Source of the DNA: an uncultured bacterium
Lineage (GTDB): Bacteria > Verrucomicrobiota > Lentisphaeria > Victivallales > Victivallaceae
Reading direction: 5' to 3'
Length of the DNA: 54,553 nucleotides
Assembly (NCBI GenBank): GCA_900551245.1
Contig: URVC01000025.1
Coordinates: forward strand, 1 to 54,553
Shown here piece by piece: positions 8,692 to 17,541 of this stretch; position 1 is the first letter of the stretch, and every line of letters starts with the position of its first letter. A program made the translations under genes and the position numbers. The notes under the pieces are model-generated. The model had not been told where the DNA came from. It did no database searches and was given only the letters and a program-made list of their open reading frames with translations.

Positions 8692-10773
8692 TCAGCTGCG
8701 CAGTTTCGCGCAGGCGGCGTCGAAGCGGCGGAAGCTCTCTTCGAGCGCCTCCGGAGCCAGCAGTCCGGCGTTGAGATACTCGTTCTGGAGCTGGCCGGGA
8801 TCGGCCGGTTTCGCTTCGGCTGCGGCGCTGGAGCGGGCGAAGTTCCCGGCGATGGCCGCTTCGAGTTCCGCCGCGAGCGAGAGCGGCTCGGCTGCTTCCC
8901 CGGCGGGGGTGATTCCGGCGAGCTTCTCCAGCGCGGCGTTGATGCGGTCGTGCTCCTCCTGCGCGGCGGCTTCGAGGCGGGTGAGCTTCTTCAGCGCCTT
9001 CGCGTCTCCGCCCGCGGCCGCCCGGATCAGCTCCGCCGCGGTGTGGAGGCGGTGGAAGCGGTCGAGGTGGTCGATTTCGAGCAGGGCGGGATCAACGGAT
9101 TCGCCCGCCTTGAGCTTCTGCCACGCTTCGGCCAGCGGCCGGGCGACGCTCTTGACCAGCGAAAGTTTGTCGCAGAGCACCCGGCTGCGGGCGGCGCCGA
9201 GGGCGGTTTCGAATTTCGCCAGCGCCTTCTTTTCGGCGTCGAAGGTGTTGCGGCAGGCCAGTTCGCGCAGTTCGGCGCGGATCTCCCGCACCCGCTTGTC
9301 GGCGGCGGCCGGTTCGGCGCTGCCGTCGGCAAGCGCTTCGATTTCGGCGATCAGCTCGCGGGAGCGTTTCTCCCGTTCGGCGAACGCTTCGCGTCGCCCC
9401 GAGAAGTACTGGTCGAGCGCGGCGTTGAACTGTGCGAGAAGTTCATGCTCCGCCCGGCCGGCCGAACCGGCGGCGTGGTAGTCGCTGCGGAGCTGACGGG
9501 CGCGGCGCGCGGCGGCCTCGCCGGGCTGATCCTTGAGCGCCTGCGCTTCGGCGATCAGCGCGCGCTTGGCTTCGGCCGCGGCGTCAAATTTCTTGTTGCG
9601 CTCGTCGAAGTAGGCACTGCGGGCGGAGAAAAATTTGTCCGCCGGAGCCCGGAATGCGGCATAGAGGTTCTTTTCCGCACTGCCGGCGCCGGGGAGGCGT
9701 TTCCACTCCGCCTGAAGCGCCTTGAAGGCTTCGGCGGTGGCGTTCCATTCGGTGGAGTCGGCCAGTGCGACGGCCCGTTCGACCAGCGCCTGTTTGGCGG
9801 CGGCGGCCTGCCGCTGTTCCTGGCGGAGCCGGGCGTAGTATTCATCCACCCGGTGCTGCAGTTTGCGGGTGGTCTCCAGATAGCGGGCGTTGATCTCTTC
9901 GCTCTTCGACTTGGGCACGCCGCCGAGCCCCTTCCATTTGTCGCGCAGTTCGTGGAGCGTGCGCGCGGCCTTCGGCAGTTCCGCGTCGGGCAGGGCGAGG
10001 AGCCGGTCCAGTTCGGCGCAGAGGTCGAGCTTGAGCGTGTAGCTCTCCCAGCGGGCGAGATCGAGCGTCTCGTAGTGCTGAGCAAGTTTCGTCCCCGCGG
10101 CGCGGTGGGCGGCGTTGTATTTGTCGGCGGCCGCCTTGGGTACGCTGCCGAGTGCGGCGTATTCCGCTTCGATGGCGGTCTTGCGCTCCTGAAGGCGCGC
10201 CATATCTTCGCCGGCGGTGAGTTCCGCGAGTTCGGCGGCGAGCTTCTCCGCCTGTTCTCCGCGGAGGCGGTCCGCTTCGGCTTCGGCGAGAATGCGGGTC
10301 TTCAACGGTTCGAAGCGGGCGGCGAAACCGGCGGCGTCCACCGCTTCCGGATCGACCGACTTGAGGCATTCGTTCCACTTCTTTTCCAGTTTTTCCACTT
10401 CGCCGAGGGTGACCAGCTCGGCACCGGCGATGAGGGTGTCGAGTTCCGCCGAAAGGCGGGCGCACTCTTCGAGTTTCGCGGCCCGCTGTGCGAGGCGTTC
10501 GGCATTTTCCGCGGCGGCGCGTTCCGCCTCCTTCACCGCGGCAGCGAACCGTTTTTCGAGAATCTCGGCATATTCGGGCGGGAGCGGCGGAAGCGCTTCG
10601 AATTCCGCCGTGATCCGGGCGATTTCCGCGGGGTAGTCCTCGACGGTTCTGGCCGGAAGCTGTTCGAGTTCTTCGCAGACGGCTTCGCGCCGGTGGAGCT
10701 GTTCCCGGAGGGTGTCGGAGATGCCGCCGACGGCGGGCCGACCGGTCTGGTGAATTTCGTTCTGTTCGCTCAT
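8692..10773 (-). CDS. DUF349 domain-containing protein
   Basis: A 693-residue protein, Ala/Glu/Lys/Arg-rich and almost wholly helical, with long coiled-coil stretches. It contains repeated DUF349 units of the form LxxxWKxLxGxPKxxxExxxxxF: LRDKWKGLGGVPKSKSEEI is the clearest, followed by LQAEWKRLPGAGSAEKNLY and several weaker copies. Proteins with DUF349 repeats occur in many Gram-negative bacteria, and their function is unknown to me. No signal peptide or membrane segment is visible, so it is probably cytoplasmic. The start is the ATG at 10773, with GAGG about 8 nt upstream. A promoter with a perfect TTGACA box lies 62-90 nt upstream. Confidence 0.8.
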   Translation of the reverse strand: MSEQNEIHQTGRPAVGGISDTLREQLHRREAVCEELEQLPARTVEDYPAEIARITAEFEALPPLPPEYAEILEKRFAAAVKEAERAAAENAERLAQRAAKLEECARLSAELDTLIAGAELVTLGEVEKLEKKWNECLKSVDPEAVDAAGFAARFEPLKTRILAEAEADRLRGEQAEKLAAELAELTAGEDMARLQERKTAIEAEYAALGSVPKAAADKYNAAHRAAGTKLAQHYETLDLARWESYTLKLDLCAELDRLLALPDAELPKAARTLHELRDKWKGLGGVPKSKSEEINARYLETTRKLQHRVDEYYARLRQEQRQAAAAKQALVERAVALADSTEWNATAEAFKALQAEWKRLPGAGSAEKNLYAAFRAPADKFFSARSAYFDERNKKFDAAAEAKRALIAEAQALKDQPGEAAARRARQLRSDYHAAGSAGRAEHELLAQFNAALDQYFSGRREAFAEREKRSRELIAEIEALADGSAEPAAADKRVREIRAELRELACRNTFDAEKKALAKFETALGAARSRVLCDKLSLVKSVARPLAEAWQKLKAGESVDPALLEIDHLDRFHRLHTAAELIRAAAGGDAKALKKLTRLEAAAQEEHDRINAALEKLAGITPAGEAAEPLSLAAELEAAIAGNFARSSAAAEAKPADPGQLQNEYLNAGLLAPEALEESFRRFDAACAKLRS

Positions 10774-10834
10774 GAATTCCTCATTCCCGAATTTTGCACA
10801 GCGCGGCTCCCGGATTCCGGAACCGCGCCGGAGG

Positions 10835-10863
10835 CTTATAAAAAGTTGCCGATTCCGTGTCAA
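10835..10863 (-). promoter_or_regulatory. sigma70 promoter for the DUF349 gene
   Basis: On the minus strand a consensus -35 TTGACA (10858-10863) and a -10 TATAAG (10835-10840) are separated by 17 bp. Transcription would start about 55 nt before the ATG. Confidence 0.7.
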
Positions 10864-10889
10864 ATAAGACGGAACGTGTTAAGTATAGC

Positions 10890-11861
10890 TCATTTTCCGT
10901 TTTTTTCCACTGCCGGTATCGCTCCGGAACCGTTTTTTCGGCAAAAAAACAGATCGGAAGGGGCGGAGGGCGGCTGCCGCCGGAACTCGCCGGGAGAAAT
11001 TCCCTTGCGGCGGCGGAAGAACCGGGTGAAGTAGTTCGGGTCGGCGAATCCGGAAGCAAAGGCGGTCTCCCGGATCGAAAGCGTGCCGGCGTGCAGAAGT
11101 TTTTCGGCGTATTCCAGCCGCCGCTGATGGAGGTAGTCGCGCACCGACATCCCCAGCTCCCGGCGGAAGAGCTTGGTCAGGTGGTTCGGCGTGACGCGCA
11201 GTTCCCTTGCGACGGCGGCGATCGAGAGGCCGGATTCGGTGAAGCGGCTGTCCAGCAGGCTTTTGGCCCGGAAGAAAAGCGTGTTCCCGCCGCGCTCCGG
11301 CGCCGGGGCCGGCTGTTCCTCAGCCAGCACCAGCGCGAGGATGCGGAAGAGCAGGCTCCGGCGAAGCAGTGCCTCTTCCAGCGTCGAGCCGGGATGCATG
11401 AAGTAACTGCGCAGCAGTTCGAGCAGGGATTCGCTCTTTTCCTGCGAGATGTTCCGAAGCAGCGGAAACGTCAGCCCGGTCTCCGGCGGGGGCGGTGCGG
11501 CGGCGCAGGAGGGGTCGAACCGGTCGTCCTCCTCCTCATAGACGAAGATCGGTTCGCGGGCGGTGTGGGCGCGGCACTCCCCCATCCAGTCGAAATGGAT
11601 GCACCACCGGTCCGCCGCGCTGTCCGCCACCGTGCAGTGCATCACGCCGGGCGGAATGATGATCGCACTGCCCGGCGTGCAGAAGACGCTCCCCGCCGCG
11701 GTGATCACCCGGCAGTGGCCGGAGGCGAACCAGACCAGCTCGTAATCGTAGATCCGGCGGTTGCGTTCGACCGTGCCGGCGGGCCACAGGCCGTGCCAGG
11801 TCGGGCCCGGGGTGAGGTTGAGTCGGGAAAATATGCTTTCAGGATTGTTCCGTGCTATCAA
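10890..11861 (-). CDS. AraC-family transcriptional regulator
   Basis: A 323-residue regulator. The N-terminal part (about 20-130) looks like an AraC-type cupin ligand domain, with PGSAIIIPPGVMHC as its barrel signature. The last ~100 residues are a double helix-turn-helix: LSIAAVARELRVTPNHLTKL, then IRETAFASGFADPNYFTRF. I place the start at a TTG (11861) because AGGAGG lies 9 nt before it. An in-frame ATG at 11894 would put that AGGAGG inside the coding region and has no site of its own. It is transcribed divergently from the GHL6-cupin-DUF4432 genes and probably controls them in response to a sugar. Confidence 0.9.
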   Translation of the reverse strand: MIARNNPESIFSRLNLTPGPTWHGLWPAGTVERNRRIYDYELVWFASGHCRVITAAGSVFCTPGSAIIIPPGVMHCTVADSAADRWCIHFDWMGECRAHTAREPIFVYEEEDDRFDPSCAAAPPPPETGLTFPLLRNISQEKSESLLELLRSYFMHPGSTLEEALLRRSLLFRILALVLAEEQPAPAPERGGNTLFFRAKSLLDSRFTESGLSIAAVARELRVTPNHLTKLFRRELGMSVRDYLHQRRLEYAEKLLHAGTLSIRETAFASGFADPNYFTRFFRRRKGISPGEFRRQPPSAPSDLFFCRKNGSGAIPAVEKNGK

Positions 11862-11900
11862 TGATTGATTCCTCCTATACCCATTTCCCGCCATTCAGAT

Positions 11901-11920
11901 TATATTACAGCAATAATATA
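11901..11920. promoter_or_regulatory. Inverted repeat in the AraC/GHL6 divergent region
   Basis: A perfect 7-bp inverted repeat, TATATTA-cagcaa-TAATATA, lies midway between the divergent starts at 11861 and 11958. AGCAA also occurs twice, 11 bp apart (11909 and 11920). It is a candidate regulator site, but its AT-richness makes chance possible. Confidence 0.35.
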
Positions 11921-11957
11921 GCAACCATCCGCCCCCGGTGCAACTTGTGAGGAAAAA

Positions 11958-13982
11958 ATGGACTGGATAAAAAAATGCTACTCCCGCCTGCTGATCGACA
12001 ACCATATCACCGACCTTCAGCCGAAGTTCATGTCGAAGTTCGACCCGGAACAGTATGTGGCGATGGTGCGCCGTTCCGGGGTGAAGTCCGCGATGGTCTA
12101 CTCCTGCGACCATAACGGCAACTGCTACTACCCGACCCGTGTCGGACACATGCACGCGAATCTGCACGGGCGGGATATCTTCGGCGAAACCGTCCGGCTG
12201 CTCCGCGAGGCGGGAATCGTCCCGGTCGCCTACTACACGACGATCTTTCACAACAACGCGGCGAAGTCCCATCCGGAATGGCGGGCCCGCGACATCAACG
12301 GCGTCGATCACCACGGGCGGTATCACTACTGCTGCCCGAGTCAGCCGGGATTTCTCGCCTTCACGATGGAGCAGCTCGCCGAAGTCGCCGCCTATCCGGT
12401 CGACGGCTTCTTCGTCGACATGACCTTCTGGCCGCTGGTCTGCCAGTGCCCCGCCTGCGTGGAGAAGTTCGGCGGACCGGCGCCGGAAACGATCGACTGG
12501 AACAATCCGGAATGGGTCAGATTCCAGCGATTCCGCGAGCGCACGATGGCGGAGTTCGGGCAGCGGCTCACCGATCACCTGAAATCGCTCCGGCCGAAGT
12601 GCAGTGTGGTGCACCAGTTCTCCCCGGTGCTCCACGGCTGGTACCTCGGGCAGAGCTCCGGAATCGCCGCCGCCTCCGACTACGGCTCAGGCGACTTCTA
12701 CGGCGGACGGGCACAGCACCGGCTCGGCGCGAAACTGCTCGACGCCTACACGGCGCATCCGCCTTTCGAATTCATGACGTCGCGCTGCGTCAATCTGAAC
12801 GACCACACCTCGACCCGCTCCGAGGAGGAGCTCTTTCTGCACGCCGCGACCACGCTGGCCAACGGCGGCGCCTACTTCTTCATCGACGCGATCAATCCGG
12901 ACGGCACGCTGGAGGCGCGCACCTACGAGCGGCTCGGCAACGTGACCCGGCGCCTCGAACCCTTCACGCGCTGTATCGAGACGCTTCGCCCCCGGCTGGA
13001 GGCGCGGTGCGGACTCTATTTCTCGATGAACTCCTGCGTGAATTCCGCGCTCGACGGCGTTCCGCTCAAAGAGCTCGCCGAAGGCAGTTCCAACATGGGG
13101 ATCCGCTGCAATCCGCTGGCCGACGAGGTTTCCGCCACCGGGGAACTGCTCACCCGGATGAAGATTCCCTACCGGATTCTGACCGACCGAACGGAGGATT
13201 GGAGCGGCCTCGACACCGTCATCGTCAACAACGCGCGCTACCTCTCGCCGGAGGAGTGCGCCCGGATGCGGGAGTTCGTCCGCCGCGGCGGAACCTTGAT
13301 CGCCACCGGCATGACCTCGCTGCAGGAGCCGGAGGGGAAATGTTCCGGGAATTTCCTGCTGGCCGATCTTTTCGGCGTCGATTTCACCGGGGAGTTCACC
13401 GACACCGTGAGCTACCTCAAGACGCCGGAGGAGGGGTTGACCGCCTGCCTCAACGACCGCTGTCCGCTGGTCCGGGTTCGCGACGCCGAACTGCTCGGCA
13501 CGGTGACCGTGCCGGACTACCCGGCGAACGATCCGGAGCTGTATGCGTCAATTCACTCCAATCCGCCCGGAATCGACACCGACTATGCCGGCCTGACGCT
13601 TCACCGCTACGGGGACGGGCAGTGTGTCTATCTGTACAGCACGCTGTTGCGCCACCGGAACGCTTCGCAGCGCGCGGTCGGCGAACGGCTCTTCCGCCGT
13701 TTCGTTTCCGGCGCGCTCCGGAGCAATCTGCCGCCCTCGACCGAAGTGACGCTGCTGCGGTCGGAGAACGGCAGTCTGGTGGTCGCGCTGGTCAACGATC
13801 AGGAGGAGCCGTCCAGCGTGCCGCTGTTTCACGTGGAGATCGAAATTCCCTGCGCGCCGGTGAAATCGGTGCGCCGCGTCTCCGACGGCCGGCAGGTTCC
13901 GGTCACGATGCGCGATGGAAAACTGCTGTTGACGCTGGAGCGTCTCGACGAGGTCGAGATGTTCGAAATCATCCATCAATAA
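11958..13982 (+). CDS. GHL6-type glycoside hydrolase-like protein with trimerisation-like domain
   Basis: A 674-residue protein with no signal peptide, so cytoplasmic. Residues ~30-330 look like a TIM barrel of the hypothetical glycosyl hydrolase 6 type: VPVAYYTTIFHN, then FFVDMTFW with Asp154, followed by the CxCxxC element CQCPACVEKFG seen in that group. Residues ~390-480 (IPYRILTDR, TVIVNNARYL, FVRRGGTLIATG) resemble the GATase-like trimerisation domain of GH42 beta-galactosidases. A small C-terminal beta domain follows. The substrate is unknown, and catalytic residues cannot be fixed without a structure. GAGG precedes the ATG by 5-6 nt. It is first of three plus-strand genes divergent from an AraC regulator. 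Confidence 0.75.
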   Translation: MDWIKKCYSRLLIDNHITDLQPKFMSKFDPEQYVAMVRRSGVKSAMVYSCDHNGNCYYPTRVGHMHANLHGRDIFGETVRLLREAGIVPVAYYTTIFHNNAAKSHPEWRARDINGVDHHGRYHYCCPSQPGFLAFTMEQLAEVAAYPVDGFFVDMTFWPLVCQCPACVEKFGGPAPETIDWNNPEWVRFQRFRERTMAEFGQRLTDHLKSLRPKCSVVHQFSPVLHGWYLGQSSGIAAASDYGSGDFYGGRAQHRLGAKLLDAYTAHPPFEFMTSRCVNLNDHTSTRSEEELFLHAATTLANGGAYFFIDAINPDGTLEARTYERLGNVTRRLEPFTRCIETLRPRLEARCGLYFSMNSCVNSALDGVPLKELAEGSSNMGIRCNPLADEVSATGELLTRMKIPYRILTDRTEDWSGLDTVIVNNARYLSPEECARMREFVRRGGTLIATGMTSLQEPEGKCSGNFLLADLFGVDFTGEFTDTVSYLKTPEEGLTACLNDRCPLVRVRDAELLGTVTVPDYPANDPELYASIHSNPPGIDTDYAGLTLHRYGDGQCVYLYSTLLRHRNASQRAVGERLFRRFVSGALRSNLPPSTEVTLLRSENGSLVVALVNDQEEPSSVPLFHVEIEIPCAPVKSVRRVSDGRQVPVTMRDGKLLLTLERLDEVEMFEIIHQ

Positions 13983-13997
13983 AGGAGAAGATGAACC

Positions 13998-15194
13998 ATG
14001 TCGAAAATCCAGAACGCCTTTGATGCCGGGGAGGGAATCCTCCGGCTCGCCCCGAACTGGGTCTCCCGCTCTTTCTGCATCCCCGGGCGGCGGATCAAGC
14101 TCCATCCGGACGACTACTACGCGCTCGGCAGTGCCCGCGGCGGCATCGATGAGCGCTGGTTCGCCTCGACCACCAAAGCGGAAAACGGTCCGCTCACCAC
14201 CGAACACGAAGGCATGAGCATGGTCGTCGCCGACGGCGGTGAATTTCTGCTCGCCGACGCGGTGCAGGAGCTCAAGGGGCAGCTGATCGGCGACCGGTTG
14301 TGGAACGAATACCACGGCTGGCCGATGTTCTCCAAGTTCTTCGACAATCTCGGGCCGCTGCCGCACCACGTCCACCACATGGACCGCCACGCGGCGCTGG
14401 TCGGTCAGCGCGGCAAACCGGAGGCCTACTACTTCCCGCCGCAGCTCAACAACCACGGCGGACACTTCCCCTACACCTTCTTCGGCTTCGAACCGGGCAC
14501 CACCCGCGAAGAGGTGCGCCGCTGCCTGGAAAACTTCACCCGCGGCGACAACAAGATCACCAACATCTCCCGGGCGTACCGGCTCGAACCCGGCACCGGC
14601 TGGGATGTCCCGCCGGGGGTGCTCCACGCGCCGGGCAGCTTCTGTACCTATGAGCCGCAGGTGGCCAGCGACGTCTATGCGATGTATCAGAGCCTGGTCG
14701 ATGACCTGATCGTGCCGGAAGAACTGCTCTGGAAGAACTGTCCGGCCGATCACATCGGCGACTTCGACTATCTGGTCGACGTGATCGACTGGGAGCTCAA
14801 CGTCGATCCGGAGTTCCGCAAACACCGCTTCATGAGTCCGCGCCCGGTGCGCCCGGAAGCGGAGATGCTCGACGCCGGATACCGCGAAGTGTGGGTCTGC
14901 TACAAATCGAAGGGATTCAGCGCCAAGGAGCTGACGATTCTGCCGGGCCGTTCTGCCGTAATCCGCGACAACGCCGCCTACGGCATGATTATGATGCAGG
15001 GGCACGGCACGATGGGCGTCTGGAACGTGGAGACCCCCGCGCTGATCCGTTACGGCGAAAAGACCTGCGACGAGTTCTTCGTCTCCGAAGAGGCGGCGCG
15101 CCGGGGCGTCCGGATCGTCAACGAGTCGAAGTGTGAACCGCTGGTCATGCTCAAACACTTCGGGCCGGGAAATCCCGATCTCGTGCTCGACTGA
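13998..15194 (+). CDS. Cupin protein related to class I mannose-6-phosphate isomerase
   Basis: A 398-residue cytoplasmic protein. The first cupin carries a pattern like the zinc site of type I phosphomannose isomerases: HHVHH (123-127), KPEAYYF with Glu142, and PPGVLHAPG with His210. A second cupin-like half (about 275-390) has lost the obvious metal ligands. The arrangement suggests isomerisation of a sugar or sugar phosphate, but the overall sequence is not a standard ManA. Upstream ribosome-binding sequence is AGGAG. It lies 15 nt after the GHL6 gene and is followed by an intrinsic terminator, so these two genes form the main transcript. Function is inferred from fold only. Confidence 0.65.
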   Translation: MSKIQNAFDAGEGILRLAPNWVSRSFCIPGRRIKLHPDDYYALGSARGGIDERWFASTTKAENGPLTTEHEGMSMVVADGGEFLLADAVQELKGQLIGDRLWNEYHGWPMFSKFFDNLGPLPHHVHHMDRHAALVGQRGKPEAYYFPPQLNNHGGHFPYTFFGFEPGTTREEVRRCLENFTRGDNKITNISRAYRLEPGTGWDVPPGVLHAPGSFCTYEPQVASDVYAMYQSLVDDLIVPEELLWKNCPADHIGDFDYLVDVIDWELNVDPEFRKHRFMSPRPVRPEAEMLDAGYREVWVCYKSKGFSAKELTILPGRSAVIRDNAAYGMIMMQGHGTMGVWNVETPALIRYGEKTCDEFFVSEEAARRGVRIVNESKCEPLVMLKHFGPGNPDLVLD

Positions 15195-15206
15195 GTTTGC
15201 AATTCC

Positions 15207-15246
15207 GCCGCCGCGGCGTTACGTTACTCCGCGGCGGCATTTTGTT
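15207..15246 (+). terminator. Intrinsic terminator after the cupin gene
   Basis: A perfect 10-bp stem, gccgccgcgg (15207-15216) pairing with 15229-15238, has a 12-nt loop and is followed by attttgtt. It lies between the cupin and DUF4432 genes, so it may partly limit read-through into the latter. Confidence 0.75.
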
Positions 15247-15275
15247 GTCGACTTCAAGCAGGAAAGGATGTTCTC

Positions 15276-16235
15276 ATGGCGGATTTCACCTCGTTTCTGG
15301 CGGATATGGATCAGGTTGCCTACGTGCGCAGTGCGGAGCTCACCGAAGGGGATGGCCGGGGATGCCGGATCATCGACGTCTTCAACGGCAGCGGACTCGC
15401 CTTCACCGTCGCGCCCGACCGCGGCATGAACATCGTGGAGTGCTCCTACCGGGGGATTCCGGTGGCGTTCCGCTCCCCCTCCGGCCACGTTGCACCGGGG
15501 AAGTTCGGCCTGGAGGAGTGGCTGCGGAACTGGGAGGGCGGACTTCTGACCAGCTGTGGACTCCGCCATGCCGGGCCGCCGGAGGAGGGGGAGACGTTGC
15601 ACGGCAGGATCTCCAACGCTTCCGCCTCTCAGGTGGGCAGTTGCGGCGCCTGGCGCGACGGGGTGTACGAGCTCACCGTCTCCGGAGTTCTCCGCGAGGC
15701 GTCGATGTTCGGGGAGAATCTGCGCCTTGCGCGCACCATCCGGACCGCTTACGGGGAGAATTCGATCACCGTTTCCGACGAGGTGACCAACTGCTCCGGA
15801 GCTCCGGACTTCCTGCTGATGCTCTACCACTGCAACTTCGGCTGGCCGCTGGTGTCGCCGTCGGTGCAGGTGGAGGCCGAAGAGCATGAAATCATCCCCC
15901 GCACGCCGGAGGCGGCCGCCGGGCTGGCGCGCTGGCGCGAGATGCCCGAACCGGAGGTGGGGGCGCCGGAACAGGTCTTTTTCCACTGCTTCCCCGGTGC
16001 GGTCTCTCTGGTGAACCGGGAGATTGGAATCCGGGCCACGGTTGAACGCGAAGAGGGACTGCCGTATCTGGTCCAGTGGAAGTCGTTCGACCCGAGCCGC
16101 TACGTGATCGGTCTGGAACCGGCGAACAACCGGCTCGAGGGGCGCAGTGCCGCGCTGAAAAAAGGAATCGCCCGGCGGATTGAGCCGGGCGAGACCCTCC
16201 ATTTTCAGATGAAGATTTCGTTCAGCGACTGCTGA
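15276..16235 (+). CDS. DUF4432 family (aldose-1-epimerase-like) protein
   Basis: A 319-residue protein with the galactose-mutarotase-type beta-sandwich pattern of DUF4432: an early VAPDRGMNIVECSYRGIPV, then GGLLTSCGLRHAG, LHGRISN, and LYHCNFGWPL in the middle. Those His residues would line the sugar pocket. The role is probably binding or epimerising a free sugar in the cytoplasm; members are often found in sugar catabolic operons. GGAAAGGA lies upstream of the ATG at 15276. It follows the cupin gene after a terminator. Its 3' end overlaps the end of the convergent FAD oxidoreductase gene by 14 nt. Confidence 0.8.
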   Translation: MADFTSFLADMDQVAYVRSAELTEGDGRGCRIIDVFNGSGLAFTVAPDRGMNIVECSYRGIPVAFRSPSGHVAPGKFGLEEWLRNWEGGLLTSCGLRHAGPPEEGETLHGRISNASASQVGSCGAWRDGVYELTVSGVLREASMFGENLRLARTIRTAYGENSITVSDEVTNCSGAPDFLLMLYHCNFGWPLVSPSVQVEAEEHEIIPRTPEAAAGLARWREMPEPEVGAPEQVFFHCFPGAVSLVNREIGIRATVEREEGLPYLVQWKSFDPSRYVIGLEPANNRLEGRSAALKKGIARRIEPGETLHFQMKISFSDC

Positions 16236-17448
16236 GCGCGAGATCGCGGACGCTCCGGTTCTCGCGCACTGCGCGGGCGGCGGCGCGTCCGGCCGCTTCG
16301 CCGGTGGACACGCAGTTGCCGGTGACGCGGTAGGCGGCGTGAGCGGCGAAACTGCCGGAAATGCAGCGCCCCGCCGTCAGGAGATTCTCCACTTTGAGCG
16401 GCACCAGCGAACGGAACGGAATGTCGAATCCGGGGTGAGTCCAGCAGGTCTGCTCTGGTTTCTCCGGCTCGTGGATGTCGACGCCGAAGGTGACACAGCA
16501 GATGCCGTCCGGCTGTTTCCGGCCGGTTTTGACGTCCTCGTCGGAGATGACGTACTCCCCGGTGATCCGCCGGGTTTCGCGCACGCCGATGACGGAGGGC
16601 AGTTCGAGCAGATAGACCTCTCCCAGAACCGGGCGGATGAGTTCCAGATACTTCATCGCCTTGCGCACCTGTTTCCGGCCTTCGAGAATGGCATTGGTCA
16701 ACTGTTCTCCGTCACAGCCGAGATGGTGTTTGACGTGGGTCCACTGGAGCAGCGCTTCGCCGCGCCGGGGCAGGCGGATGATCGCCGGATAGTTGTAGGG
16801 AATCTCCCGGAGCAGTTCCTTTTCGTCGCACCGCTTGACCAGCTCATTGTACCAGCCGATGATGTCGTCGCGCGGATAGTCGTCGCGCACGCCGCCGATC
16901 TTGAACATCATGGTCATCGGCTGGAAGACTCCGTCGCCGGCCCGGCCGATTTCGAACGGCGCTCCGGCACGGGCGGCGATATCGCCGTCGCCGGTGCAGT
17001 CGATTATCACATCGGCGAGAACCGCCTGCGCACCGGATTTGTTTTCGGCGATGACGCCGCGGAGGGTGTTGCCCTCCATGACCGGTTCGGTCGCCATGGT
17101 GCACAGCATGAGGTCGAGTTCATGCTCGATGGCGTATTCGTCGAGCAGCATCGCCATGGCGACGTGGTCGAAGGAGATGTCCCAGAGGCCGCCCCAGGCG
17201 CCGCGCTCCTGGAGTTTCTGCTTGAGTTCGAGGTTGAGATCCTGCTTGTTCCAGTTGTCGAAGTAGGGGCTGAGCAACCCGAGCGTCCACATGCCGCCGA
17301 GCATGGCGCCCTGTTCGATCAATGTGACGCGGGCTCCGGCGCGGGCGGCGGCGATGGCCGCCCCGAATCCGGCGGGACCGCCGCCGACGACCAGCACATC
17401 GGTTTTGTTCCGGACCGGTACGGAATTGGTTTTACGTGTGACATTCAT
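16222..17448 (-). CDS. FAD-dependent oxidoreductase (PF12831 type)
   Basis: A 408-residue flavoprotein. The dinucleotide-binding motif VVGGGPAGFGAAIAA starts near residue 20 and is followed by a Glu-ending strand VTLIEQ. VIDCTGDGDIAARAG and the C-terminal NLLTAGRCISGSFAAHAAYR...G are the second FAD contacts typical of this family. Substrates are unknown for most members; they commonly lie in carbohydrate loci of this phylum. The ATG at 17448 has AGGAG 7 nt upstream. The promoter carries a 41-bp site almost identical to the one before the Asp-box propeller operon, so both are probably switched on by the same AraC regulator. Confidence 0.88.
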   Translation of the reverse strand: MNVTRKTNSVPVRNKTDVLVVGGGPAGFGAAIAAARAGARVTLIEQGAMLGGMWTLGLLSPYFDNWNKQDLNLELKQKLQERGAWGGLWDISFDHVAMAMLLDEYAIEHELDLMLCTMATEPVMEGNTLRGVIAENKSGAQAVLADVIIDCTGDGDIAARAGAPFEIGRAGDGVFQPMTMMFKIGGVRDDYPRDDIIGWYNELVKRCDEKELLREIPYNYPAIIRLPRRGEALLQWTHVKHHLGCDGEQLTNAILEGRKQVRKAMKYLELIRPVLGEVYLLELPSVIGVRETRRITGEYVISDEDVKTGRKQPDGICCVTFGVDIHEPEKPEQTCWTHPGFDIPFRSLVPLKVENLLTAGRCISGSFAAHAAYRVTGNCVSTGEAAGRAAARAVRENRSVRDLALSSR

Positions 17449-17469
17449 AAGAAAACTCCTGTTTTCCAT

Positions 17470-17498
17470 AACATAGTTCTCAGCCGCACTGCCGACAA
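17470..17498 (-). promoter_or_regulatory. Promoter of the FAD oxidoreductase gene
   Basis: On the minus strand a -35 TTGTCG (17493-17498) and a -10 TATGTT (17470-17475) are 17 bp apart. Both boxes are weak, as expected of an activator-dependent promoter. The 41-bp repeated site overlaps the -35. Confidence 0.55.
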
Positions 17499-17534
17499 TG
17501 CAGAAAGCGGCTGTATCTTTATACAATCCTGCTG
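17494..17534 (-). promoter_or_regulatory. 41-bp operator, copy 1
   Basis: In the direction of the FAD gene this site starts CAGCAGGATTGTATAAAG and ends TTTCTGCATTGTC. It matches 36 of 41 positions of the site at 21604-21644 and sits the same distance from its promoter, overlapping the -35. CAGC occurs twice, 21 bp apart, the spacing typical of AraC-family half-sites. Confidence 0.7.
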
Positions 17535-17541
17535 TTTGTGC

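Noticed and set aside
7255..11034. A plus-strand open frame of 1259 codons opposite argC and the DUF349 gene.
   Set aside because: It is a mirror of GC-rich codon bias: composition is dominated by Gly, Arg, Glu and Phe, there is no domain, and it crosses two clearly real genes and a terminator.
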